NCBI RefSeq assembly: GCF_000382345.1 | Contig: NZ_KB908120.1 | Span: 1 to 53,512, forward strand | Direction of reading: 5' to 3' | DNA from: Massilia niastensis DSM 21313 | GTDB lineage: Bacteria > Pseudomonadota > Gammaproteobacteria > Burkholderiales > Burkholderiaceae_D | Length of the DNA stretch: 53,512 nt | Shown here: positions 35,881 through 43,633 of the stretch, piece by piece | Layout: the number at the start of each line of letters is the position of its first letter | How positions within the stretch are numbered: position 1 is the stretch's first letter | Made by a program: the position numbers and the translations under genes | The notes under the pieces: generated by a model | Seen by the model: only the letters and a program-made list of their open reading frames with translations | Told to the model about the DNA's origin: nothing | The model's database searches: none

Positions 35881-36204
35881 TTACGCCCAGTATTCGCCGG
35901 GTGCGTGCTCGTCGAGCGCATAGTCGCCGCGCGCCAGCGCCGCCAGCACCGCGTGCGCCTGCTGCAGGTGCTCCGTTTCCACCAGCAGCCGCACCCCGCC
36001 CAGCGCCGGCGCCAGCAGCAGGTCGGTCTGCATCAGGTGAGCGTCGGCCAGTACGGCGGGCACGCCGGCCGCCACCAGGCAGCCCTGGGCCAGGGTCGCA
36101 TCCAGCGGCACCATGTAGCGCGCCACCACGAACAGGTCGCGCCCCGGAATCGGTTCGACATCGGGATGGGCGGCCAGCCAGGCATTCAATGCAAGCTGTT
36201 GCAT
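35881..36204 (-). CDS. DUF2007-like protein
   Basis: 107 aa. The central VVARYMVPLDATLAQGCLVAAGVPAVLADAHL and LGGVRLLVETEHLQQAHAVL match the short DUF2007 domain, named putative signal-transducing but of unknown function; this domain often has an alpha/beta ferredoxin-like shape. GGAG precedes the ATG. Nothing else in the neighbourhood suggests a partner. Confidence 0.75.
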   Translation of the reverse strand: MQQLALNAWLAAHPDVEPIPGRDLFVVARYMVPLDATLAQGCLVAAGVPAVLADAHLMQTDLLLAPALGGVRLLVETEHLQQAHAVLAALARGDYALDEHAPGEYWA

Positions 36205-36247
36205 GGTGCTCTCCAGAGTGTCGGTCCTTGCATGATACGCCAGCTGT

Positions 36248-37528
36248 TCAAGCGCCGGCCCCGCCCAGCAGCGCGGGCAGCTGCGACAGCAGGTACAGGG
36301 TCACGCCGATCATGCCGCCCACGATGGTGCCGTTGATGCGGATGTATTGCAGGTCCTTGCCGATGTTGAGCTCGATCTGCTCGGACATCTCGTCATCATC
36401 CCAGTTCTTCACCGTGTCGGCGATGTGCCGCGTCAGGAAGCCCGCGAACTCCGGCGCCGCGCCGCGCGCGGCCGATTCCAGGTTCTCGCTCAGCGAGGCG
36501 CGCAGCTTCGGGTCCTCGGACAGCACCCGGCCGACCCAGGCGCCCATCGCGATGATGCGCTGGCGCAGCGTGGAGTGCTCGCTGTGCAGGTCGCGCCTGA
36601 GCCAGTCCTTGAGGTCGTCCCACAGCGATTTCAGGTAGCTGTTCAGGGTTTCGTCCTCGAGCAGGTAGCGCTTGATGTCCTCGGCCTTGTCGAGGAAGCT
36701 GGGGTCGCCCTTCAGCCGCTCGATGAACTCCGCCACGAAATCGTCGAAGCGGGCGCGCAGCGGATGCGCGGGGTCGGTCGCCACCTTGTTCAGGATGCCC
36801 GCCGCCAGCCGCACCGCCAGGTCGGCGCCCTTGCGTCCGATCAGCTCGGACGGCAGCATGCGCTCGATGAAGGCGTAATCCTCCTTCAGCCAGTCGACGA
36901 TGCCCTGGGCGATGGTGGACTGGGTCTCGGCGTTGTCGAGCAGCTTCGCCAGCTGGTGGATGCCTTCGTTGAGCAGTTCCTGGTGCCGCCCCTCGCGCGT
37001 CAGGCTCTCCAGGATGGTCCCGGCCGACTTCGACAGGTCGACGCTGCGCACCATCGAGTGCACCGCGCGGCTGATGAAGTTCTGCACCGCCTCGTCCTCG
37101 ATGAAATCGATGATCCACGCCGAGGCCCGCACCAGGTGCCCGCCCAGCAGCTCGGTGTTGGCCGGCTTCACCAGCCAGTCGGCCACCTTCTGCACCGGGT
37201 CGTGGCGCCGGATCAGGCCGACGATGGATTCGGTATCGAGAAATTTCTCGCGCACAAACAAGGCGAGGTTGTCGGCGATTTTTTCCTTGTTGTTCGGAAT
37301 GATCGCGGTATGGCGCGAGACGATGGGAATCGGCACCAGCTTGAACAGCGCCACCACGGCGAACCAGTCGGCCAGCGCACCTACCATGGCGGCCTCGGAA
37401 AAGGCCCGCAGCAGGCCGGTCCACCAGTTCTGCTCCAGCACCAGGGTCAGCACGAACAGCGAGGCCGCGCCCACGAAGAACGCAAGGGCGAGCAGCTTCG
37501 ACTGGCGCAGTTCGTTCTGCTTGTTCAT
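36248..37528 (-). CDS. DUF445/YjiN-family membrane protein
   Basis: 426 aa. N-terminal membrane helices (LLALAFFVGAASLFVLTLVL and the nearby segment at about 42-62), then a long helical soluble region, and a C-terminal hydrophobic segment (IVGGMIGVTLYLLSQLPALL). The sequence MVGALADWFAVVALFK is the family signature. YjiN-like proteins are thought to be inner-membrane proteins with a large cytoplasmic or periplasmic domain; function is unknown. It may be in a unit with the DUF2007-like gene 43 bp downstream. Confidence 0.88.
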   Translation of the reverse strand: MNKQNELRQSKLLALAFFVGAASLFVLTLVLEQNWWTGLLRAFSEAAMVGALADWFAVVALFKLVPIPIVSRHTAIIPNNKEKIADNLALFVREKFLDTESIVGLIRRHDPVQKVADWLVKPANTELLGGHLVRASAWIIDFIEDEAVQNFISRAVHSMVRSVDLSKSAGTILESLTREGRHQELLNEGIHQLAKLLDNAETQSTIAQGIVDWLKEDYAFIERMLPSELIGRKGADLAVRLAAGILNKVATDPAHPLRARFDDFVAEFIERLKGDPSFLDKAEDIKRYLLEDETLNSYLKSLWDDLKDWLRRDLHSEHSTLRQRIIAMGAWVGRVLSEDPKLRASLSENLESAARGAAPEFAGFLTRHIADTVKNWDDDEMSEQIELNIGKDLQYIRINGTIVGGMIGVTLYLLSQLPALLGGAGA

Positions 37529-37567
37529 GCGGCGGCGCCTCCTGCTGATGAGATGACGCCACCTATG

Positions 37568-38713
37568 CTATATGACTTCCTGCGCCTGGAGCGTTCCGAT
37601 TGCATCCGCCTCGAAGCCCCAGTCGGCCAGGATGGCGGCGCCGTCATCGGCTGCGGCCGGCCGCGGCGTGGCCGCCGGGGTGCGGCTGAAGCGCGGCGCC
37701 GGCGCCGGCTGGGTCACGCCGTCGACCTCGACGAAGGTGGCGCGCGCGGCGTTGTGCGGGTGCAGGGGCGCCTCCGCCATGTCCAGCACCGGCGCGAAGC
37801 AGGCGTCGCTGCCTTCGAGCAGGCGGCACCATTCGTCGCGCGTGCGGCTGGCGAACAGGCCGGCCAACTGCGCCTTCAGTTCCGGCCACTGCTTCCGGTT
37901 CCACTGCCTGGGCAGGGCCGCTTCCTCCGCCCCGCCCAGTTCCAGCAGGCGCGCGTAGAACTGCGGCTCGATGGCCCCGAGCGCGACGAATTTTCCGTCC
38001 GCGCAGGCGTAGGTATCGTAGAACGGCGCCCCGCCGTCGAGCAGGTTGGCTTCGCGCCGGTCGTTCCAGGTGCCGTGCGCGCGCAGGCCGTACATCATTG
38101 CTCCCAGCAGGGCCGCGCCGTCGGTCATGGCGGCGTCCACCACCTGGCCCTTGCCGGAGCCGCGCGCTTCCAGCACCGCGCACAGCACGCCGAAGGCCAG
38201 CAGCATCCCGCCGCCGCCGAAGTCGCCCACCAGGTTCAGGGGCGGGCTGGGCGGCGCATCCTTCCGGCCCATCGCGTGCAGCATGCCGGACAGCGCCACG
38301 TAGTTGATGTCGTGCCCCGCCGCACGGGCCAGCGGTCCGTCCTGGCCCCAGCCGGTGACGCGGCCCATCACCAGGCGCGGATTGCGCGCCATCAGCGCCT
38401 CCGGCCCCAGCCCGAGGCGCTCCATGACGCCGGGACGGAAGCCTTCCAGCAGCACGTCGGCCCGCTCGGCCAGCCGCAGCACGGTTTCCCGCCCGGCCGG
38501 CTGCTTCAAGTCCAGCGCCAGGGTGCGCCGGCCGCGCGCCAGCACGTCGTACCTGGTGCCCAGCATCGGGTACGGATTGTCCGCTCCCGGCGCCGTCTTG
38601 CGGTCGATGCGGATGACGTCCGCGCCCATGTCGGCCAGCATCATGGCCGCGAACGGGCACGGCCCGATGCCGACCATCTCGATCACCCGCACTCCCGCCA
38701 GCGGTCCCGTCAT
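37568..38713 (-). CDS. Alpha-methylacyl-CoA racemase-like CaiB/BaiF protein
   Basis: 381 aa, family III CoA-transferase fold. H134 and D135 (AAGHDINYVALSGML) and D164 (LVGDFGGGGMLLAFG) occur at the positions of the catalytic His and Asp in alpha-methylacyl-CoA racemase, including the 30-residue spacing known from the mycobacterial enzyme. That supports racemisation of 2-methyl-branched acyl-CoA rather than CoA transfer. It lies 24 bp after the acyl-CoA dehydrogenase gene, as the third gene of an operon read from a promoter with TetR-type palindromes. Confidence 0.85.
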   Translation of the reverse strand: MTGPLAGVRVIEMVGIGPCPFAAMMLADMGADVIRIDRKTAPGADNPYPMLGTRYDVLARGRRTLALDLKQPAGRETVLRLAERADVLLEGFRPGVMERLGLGPEALMARNPRLVMGRVTGWGQDGPLARAAGHDINYVALSGMLHAMGRKDAPPSPPLNLVGDFGGGGMLLAFGVLCAVLEARGSGKGQVVDAAMTDGAALLGAMMYGLRAHGTWNDRREANLLDGGAPFYDTYACADGKFVALGAIEPQFYARLLELGGAEEAALPRQWNRKQWPELKAQLAGLFASRTRDEWCRLLEGSDACFAPVLDMAEAPLHPHNAARATFVEVDGVTQPAPAPRFSRTPAATPRPAAADDGAAILADWGFEADAIGTLQAQEVI

Positions 38714-38737
38714 GTCCGACTCCTTTCCGGCATCGCG

Positions 38738-39880
38738 CTAGAGCGAGCGCGCGATGATCTCTTTCATGATCTCGTTGGCGCCGCCATAGATGCGCTGCAC
38801 CCGCGCGTCCACGTACATCTGCGCGATCGGATACTCCAGCATGTAGCCGTAGCCGCCGAACAGCTGCACGCACTGGTCGACCACCTTGCACTGCAGGTCC
38901 GAGATCCAGTACTTGGCCATCGAGGCCTGCACGGTGTCCATGCGCCCCGCCAGCATGTCCTCGACGCAGCGGTCGATGAACACGCGCGCCACCGTGGCCT
39001 CGGTCTTGATCTCGGCCAGCACGAAACGCGTGTTCTGCATCTCGATCAGGGCCTGTCCGAAGGCCTTGCGCTCGCGCGTGTGCTCCACGGTCAGCTGCAG
39101 CGCGCGCTCGATCGAGGCCACGCCGCAGACGCCGAGGATGGTGCGCTCGTACGGCAGCTCCGTCATCAACTGGAAGAAACCGCGTCCTTCCTCGCCGCCC
39201 AGCACGTTCGACAGCGGCACGTGGGCGTCCTCGAAGAACAGTTCGCAGGTGTCCTGTCCCTTCTGCCCCACCTTCTCGAGGATGCGGCCGACGCGAAAGC
39301 CCGGATTGTCCCTGGTTTCCAGCAGCAGCAGCGAGACGCCCCTGGCCCCGGCCGCGGGGTCGGTCTTGGCGACCACCAGCACCAGGTCGGCCAGGTAGCC
39401 GTTCGAGATGAAGGTCTTGGAACCGCTGACGCGGTAGCCCTCATCCGTCCGGCGCGCCGTGGTGCGGATGCCCTTCAGGTCCGAGCCGGCGCCCGGCTCG
39501 GTCATCGCGATCGCGGCGATCATCTCGCCGCTGGCCAGGCGCGGCAGGTAGCGGCGTTTCTGCTCCTCGGTGCCCTGGTTCAGCAGGTAGTGCGCGACGA
39601 TGGCGTGCACGTGGATGCCGAAGGCGGTGTCGCCGCCATAGGCCAGCTCCTCGAACACCACCGCCATGTGGGCGAAATTGCCGCCGCTGCCGCCGTATTC
39701 CTCGGGAATGTCGGCCAGCAGCAGGCCCAGCTCCCCCGCCTTGCGCCACAGCGCGCGGTCGACGTGCTGCTGCTCGCGCCAGGCATCCTGGTGCGGCGCG
39801 ATCTCGCCGGCCACGAAGCGGCGCACGCTGTCGCGGAAGGCGGCCAGTTCCTCGTTCATCCAGGGTGAAATCATGTCCAT
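38738..39880 (-). CDS. Acyl-CoA dehydrogenase
   Basis: 380 aa flavoenzyme that makes a 2,3-double bond in acyl-CoA and hands electrons to ETF. FAD/substrate motifs include IAMTEPGAGSDLKGIRTTA, YRVSGSKTFISNG, ILGVCGVASIERALQ and the C-terminal QRIYGGANEIMKEIIARSL. Chain-length preference cannot be deduced. The start at 39880 has GAGGGAG before it and 10 bp to the preceding thiolase stop, consistent with one operon. Confidence 0.93.
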   Translation of the reverse strand: MDMISPWMNEELAAFRDSVRRFVAGEIAPHQDAWREQQHVDRALWRKAGELGLLLADIPEEYGGSGGNFAHMAVVFEELAYGGDTAFGIHVHAIVAHYLLNQGTEEQKRRYLPRLASGEMIAAIAMTEPGAGSDLKGIRTTARRTDEGYRVSGSKTFISNGYLADLVLVVAKTDPAAGARGVSLLLLETRDNPGFRVGRILEKVGQKGQDTCELFFEDAHVPLSNVLGGEEGRGFFQLMTELPYERTILGVCGVASIERALQLTVEHTRERKAFGQALIEMQNTRFVLAEIKTEATVARVFIDRCVEDMLAGRMDTVQASMAKYWISDLQCKVVDQCVQLFGGYGYMLEYPIAQMYVDARVQRIYGGANEIMKEIIARSL

Positions 39881-39890
39881 GGAAGCTCCC

Positions 39891-41072
39891 TCAATTGCGG
39901 TACAGGGTGACGACGCAGGCGCCGCCCAGGCCCAGGTTGTGCTGCAGGGCGACGCGCGCCCCCTCGACCTGGCGCGCGCCGGCGCTGCCGCGCAGCTGGT
40001 GGACCAGCTCGAAGCATTGCGCCAGCCCGGTCGCGCCCAGCGGATGGCCCTTCGACAGCAGGCCGCCGGACGGGTTGGTGACGACCTGGCCGCCGTAGGT
40101 GTTGCCGCCCTCGCGGATGAACTTGTCCGCCCCGCCCTCCGGGCACAGGCCCAGCGCCTCGTAGGTGATCAGCTCATTGTGCGCGAAGCAGTCGTGCAGC
40201 TCCACCACATCCAGGTCGCCGGGTTCGATGCCGGACTGCTCGTAGACCTGGCGCGCGGCGGCGCGGCTCATGTCGTAGCCGACCAGGCGCATCATGTCGT
40301 TGGCGTCGAAGGTGCCGGGGCGGTCGGTGGTCATGGCCTGGCCGGCGATGTGGACGTCGGCGCGCAGCTTGTGGCGCTGCGCGAAGTCTTCCGACACCAG
40401 CAGCGCGGCGGCCGCGCCGCAGGTCGGCGGGCAGGCCATCAGGCGCGTCATCACGCCCGGCCAGATGGCGGGCGCGTCGAGCACGTCCTGGGTGCTGACT
40501 TCCTTGCGGAACAGGGCCAGCGGGTTGTTCACGGCGTGGCGGCTGGCCTTGGCGCGGATGCGGGCGAAGGCGGCCAAAGGGGTGCCGTACTTTTCCATGT
40601 GCGCCAGGCCGGCGCCGCCGAAGTAGCGCAGCGCCAGCGGGATCTCGGGCTTGCCGACCAGCCGGTCCGTGACCTCGTCGAAGGCGTCGAAGGGCGTCGG
40701 GCGGTCGGTGAAGACCGAGCCCAGCGCGCCCGGGTTCATCTGCTCGAAACCGAGCGCCAGCACGCACTCGGCGGCGCCGCTGGCGACCGCCTGGCGCGCC
40801 AGGTACAGCGCGGTCGAACCGGTCGAGCAGTTGTTGTTGACGTTGACGATCGGGATGCCGGTCATGCCGAGCTGGTACAAGGCCTTCTGGCCGCTGGTCG
40901 AATCGCCGTAGACATAACCGGCATAGGCCTGCTCGACCTGGCCGTAGGCCAGCCCGGCATCCTCCAGCGCCGCGCGCGCCGCCTGCGCGCCCATCTCGTG
41001 GTAAGGGCTGCTGGCGCCCGGCTTGGCGAACGGGATCATGCCCACGCCGGTGACATAGACTGTGCGGCTCAT
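39891..41072 (-). CDS. SCP-x-type thiolase (acetyl-CoA acetyltransferase)
   Basis: 393 aa thiolase-fold protein of the lipid-transfer/SCP-x branch, which handles branched or bulky 3-oxoacyl-CoA. The nucleophilic C82 is in VNNNCSTGSTALYLARQA. HDCFAHNELITYEALGLCPEGG and NPSGGLLSKGHPLGATGLAQ are typical later motifs. A strong ribosome-binding site (AAGGAGAC) precedes ATG 41072. It is the first gene of the thiolase-dehydrogenase-racemase unit and is transcribed divergently from the TetR gene. Confidence 0.92.
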   Translation of the reverse strand: MSRTVYVTGVGMIPFAKPGASSPYHEMGAQAARAALEDAGLAYGQVEQAYAGYVYGDSTSGQKALYQLGMTGIPIVNVNNNCSTGSTALYLARQAVASGAAECVLALGFEQMNPGALGSVFTDRPTPFDAFDEVTDRLVGKPEIPLALRYFGGAGLAHMEKYGTPLAAFARIRAKASRHAVNNPLALFRKEVSTQDVLDAPAIWPGVMTRLMACPPTCGAAAALLVSEDFAQRHKLRADVHIAGQAMTTDRPGTFDANDMMRLVGYDMSRAAARQVYEQSGIEPGDLDVVELHDCFAHNELITYEALGLCPEGGADKFIREGGNTYGGQVVTNPSGGLLSKGHPLGATGLAQCFELVHQLRGSAGARQVEGARVALQHNLGLGGACVVTLYRN

Positions 41073-41094
41073 TGTTGTCTCCTTGTGATGGATT

Positions 41095-41108
41095 AGGTCG
41101 CTCGACCT
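41095..41108. promoter_or_regulatory. TetR-type operator half of a pair, site 1
   Basis: AGGTCGCTCGACCT, a palindrome with 6-bp arms and a 2-bp centre, lies 23 bp before the thiolase start. Confidence 0.75.
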
Positions 41109-41124
41109 ATTATTTCCTGATTAT

Positions 41125-41138
41125 AGGTCAGCCGACCT
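41125..41138. promoter_or_regulatory. TetR-type operator, site 2
   Basis: AGGTCAGCCGACCT matches site 1 except at one arm base and the centre. The two centres are 30 bp apart, almost three helical turns, so regulator dimers could bind side by side on one face. It lies 34 bp before the TetR start. Confidence 0.75.
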
Positions 41139-41171
41139 GTTTTGTTCCATGCGCATGCGATAATTGCACGC

Positions 41172-41807
41172 ATGACCACGACTCTCGACAGCGCCCTGCG
41201 TAACAAGTCCTCCAGCACCACGGAAAAAGGGCTGGGGCGCGCCCACGACATCCTGCAGGCGGCGCGCGGCCTGCTGGCGGCCGAGGGCTATGCCGGGCTG
41301 TCGATGCGCCGGGTCGCGCAGGAAGCGGGCATGAGCCTGTCGAACGTCCAGCACTACTACGGCAGCAAGGACCTGCTGCTCGAAGCGCTGCTGCTCTACA
41401 CGATGGACGTGTTCCAGGCCAAGATGGATGCGATCGCCATGACGATGGCCGGCCGCCCGCCGGTCGAGCGCTTCCTGACCACGGCCGACATGTTCCTGGA
41501 AGAGATCACCGACCCGGTCACGCACGCGATCTTCTTCGAGATCTGGGCGCTGGCCTCGCGCCACCCCTTCGCCTCCAGCCTGATGGGCAAGATGCTGGGA
41601 CGCGAGCGCAAGGCCATCTTCCACCTGATCCGCGGCCTGAACCCGGCCATCGACGACGACGAATACATGCAGCGCGCGATCCTGATGGTGGCGCAGATCG
41701 AGGGCCTGATGCTGTTCCGGCTCGACCGCAAGGCGCGGCCCGCGCAGTACGAAGCGGTGCGCGCCTCGGTGCGCAAGGTCCTGTTGACGCTGGCGACCGT
41801 TCCGTAA
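41172..41807 (+). CDS. TetR/AcrR-family regulator
   Basis: 211 aa. The N-terminal helix-turn-helix (about 24-70) contains ARGLLAAEGYAGLSMRRVAQ and SLSNVQHYYGSKDLLLEALL. The C-terminal domain is the ligand-binding, dimerising part and is unlike any I can name; an acyl-CoA is a natural guess given the neighbouring genes. The ATG at 41172 was chosen over one at 41142, which lies next to operator site 2. It should repress both itself and the divergent acyl-CoA operon. Confidence 0.92.
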   Translation: MTTTLDSALRNKSSSTTEKGLGRAHDILQAARGLLAAEGYAGLSMRRVAQEAGMSLSNVQHYYGSKDLLLEALLLYTMDVFQAKMDAIAMTMAGRPPVERFLTTADMFLEEITDPVTHAIFFEIWALASRHPFASSLMGKMLGRERKAIFHLIRGLNPAIDDDEYMQRAILMVAQIEGLMLFRLDRKARPAQYEAVRASVRKVLLTLATVP

Positions 41808-41878
41808 ATTTCCGGGGGCGCAGCCGCATCGCTCGCTTATACTCGTGGGGATATCAACCCGATAAGGAGCCCCCACGG

Positions 41879-43573
41879 ATGCACCATGAACTCAGTCTGA
41901 TCACCACCATCGCCGCCGCACTCGGCTTCGGCTTGATCTTCGGCATGCTGGCCGTACGCTTCAAGCTTCCAGCCCTGGTCGGCTATCTCGCCGCCGGCGT
42001 CCTGATCGGCCCGGCCACGCCGGGCTTCGTCGCCGACGTCGCCCTTGCTTCCCAGTTGGCCGAGATCGGTGTCATGCTGCTGATGTTCGGTGTGGGCCTG
42101 CACTTCTCCCTGCGCGACCTGCTCGATGTGCGCGGCATCGCCCTGCCCGGCGCGCTGCTGCAGATCGGCGTCGCCACCGCGATGGGCATCGGCCTGACGC
42201 ATTTCTGGGGCTGGAGCCTGGGCGCGGGCCTGGTGTTCGGCCTGGCGCTGTCGGTGGCCAGCACCGTGGTGCTGCTGCGCGCGCTCGAGTCGCGCGGCAT
42301 CCTCGATTCGATGAACGGGCGGATCGCGGTCGGCTGGCTGGTGGTCGAGGACCTGGTCACGGTGCTGGTGCTGGTGCTGCTGCCGGCGCTCGCCGGACCG
42401 CTCGGCGGCAAGGGCGATGCCGGCGCCGACCTGTGGCCGGCGCTCGGCAAGACCCTGCTGCAGGTCGGCGCCTTCGTGGCCTTCATGCTGATCGTGGGCC
42501 GCAAGCTGTTCCCGTGGTTCCTGTGGCGCGTGGCGAAGACCGCCTCGCGCGAGCTGTTCACCCTGGCCGTGATCGCGGCGGCGGTCGGCATCGCCTACGG
42601 TTCCTCGGCGATGTTCGGCGTCTCGTTCGCGCTCGGCGCCTTCTTTGCCGGCATGGTGCTGCGCGAGTCGGAACTGAGCCACCGGGCGGCCGAGGAATCG
42701 CTGCCGCTGCGCGATGCGTTCTCGGTGGTGTTCTTCGTCTCGGTCGGCATGCTGTTCGATCCGATGGTGCTGGTCGAGTACCCGCTGCACGTGCTGGCCG
42801 TGGTCGCGATCATCCTGTTCGGCAAGTCGCTGGCGGCCTTCGTGCTGGTGCTGGGGCTGCGCTACCCGCTGAATACGGCCCTGACCGTGTCGGCCAGCCT
42901 GGCCCAGATCGGCGAATTCTCGTTCATCCTGGCCGCCCTCGGCATGCAGCTGGAACTGCTGCCCAAGCTGGGCCAGAACCTGATCCTGGCCGGCGCCATC
43001 ATCTCGATCGCGCTCAACCCGCTGATCTTCACCCTGATCGAGCCGGTGCAGCGCTGGCTGCGCTCGAATTCCCACCTGGCGCGCAAGCTGGAGCGCCCGG
43101 CCGACCCGCTGGCGGAACTGCCGATGGAAACCGCGCGCGAAAAGCTCAGCGGCCAGGTGGTGCTGGTCGGCTACGGCCGGGTCGGACGCCGCATCGCCGA
43201 CGACCTGGCCGCGCGCGGCGTGCACTACGTGGTGGCGGAACAGAACCGCGAAGTGGTCGAGCAGCTGCGCCAGCGCGGCGTGCCGGCGGTGGCCGGCAAC
43301 GCGGCCGAGCCGGTGGTGCTGATCCAGGCGCATATCGCGCGCGCCGCCATGCTGGTCATCGCCACGCCCGACACCTTCGATGTGCGCCGGATGGTCGAGA
43401 TCGCGAAGATGCTCAACCCGTCGGTGCGCTGCGTGGTGCGCACGCATAACGAACGCGAGGCGGAACTGCTGCGCGCGGAGACCGGCGGCAAGGTCTTCGT
43501 GGGCGAGCAGGAACTGGCCAGCAGCATGACGCGCCACGTGCTCGACACCCTGCGCCAGCACGCGGTGCACTAA
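41879..43573 (+). CDS. ybaL: Kef/YbaL-type cation:proton antiporter
   Basis: 564 aa inner-membrane protein of the CPA2 family. About twelve hydrophobic segments fill the first 390 residues, including LPALVGYLAAGVLIGP and VGWLVVEDLVTVLVLVLLPA, where the Glu-Asp pair belongs to the ion site. A cytoplasmic TrkA-N/RCK domain follows (VVLVGYGRVGRRIADDLAA, GNAAEP), which binds NAD or a nucleotide and gates transport. The length and the RCK domain match YbaL/KefB. The name is by similarity only. Confidence 0.9.
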   Translation: MHHELSLITTIAAALGFGLIFGMLAVRFKLPALVGYLAAGVLIGPATPGFVADVALASQLAEIGVMLLMFGVGLHFSLRDLLDVRGIALPGALLQIGVATAMGIGLTHFWGWSLGAGLVFGLALSVASTVVLLRALESRGILDSMNGRIAVGWLVVEDLVTVLVLVLLPALAGPLGGKGDAGADLWPALGKTLLQVGAFVAFMLIVGRKLFPWFLWRVAKTASRELFTLAVIAAAVGIAYGSSAMFGVSFALGAFFAGMVLRESELSHRAAEESLPLRDAFSVVFFVSVGMLFDPMVLVEYPLHVLAVVAIILFGKSLAAFVLVLGLRYPLNTALTVSASLAQIGEFSFILAALGMQLELLPKLGQNLILAGAIISIALNPLIFTLIEPVQRWLRSNSHLARKLERPADPLAELPMETAREKLSGQVVLVGYGRVGRRIADDLAARGVHYVVAEQNREVVEQLRQRGVPAVAGNAAEPVVLIQAHIARAAMLVIATPDTFDVRRMVEIAKMLNPSVRCVVRTHNEREAELLRAETGGKVFVGEQELASSMTRHVLDTLRQHAVH

Positions 43574-43582
43574 GAAACAAAC

Positions 43583-43610
43583 AACCCGCCCTGCTTGCGC
43601 AGGGCGGGTT
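43583..43610. terminator. Terminator between convergent genes
   Basis: AACCCGCCCTGC and GCAGGGCGGGTT form a 12-bp stem with a 4-nt loop. On the minus strand GTTTGTTTC follows, so it best serves the FtsH-like gene. Confidence 0.85.
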
Positions 43611-43633
43611 GCGGGAAACACAAGGGATCCGGA

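Noticed and set aside
36347..39868. A 1,173-codon open frame on the plus strand
   Set aside because: It runs antisense to DUF445, the racemase-like and the acyl-CoA dehydrogenase genes and is rich in His/Arg/Gln, as expected from reversed G+C-rich codons.
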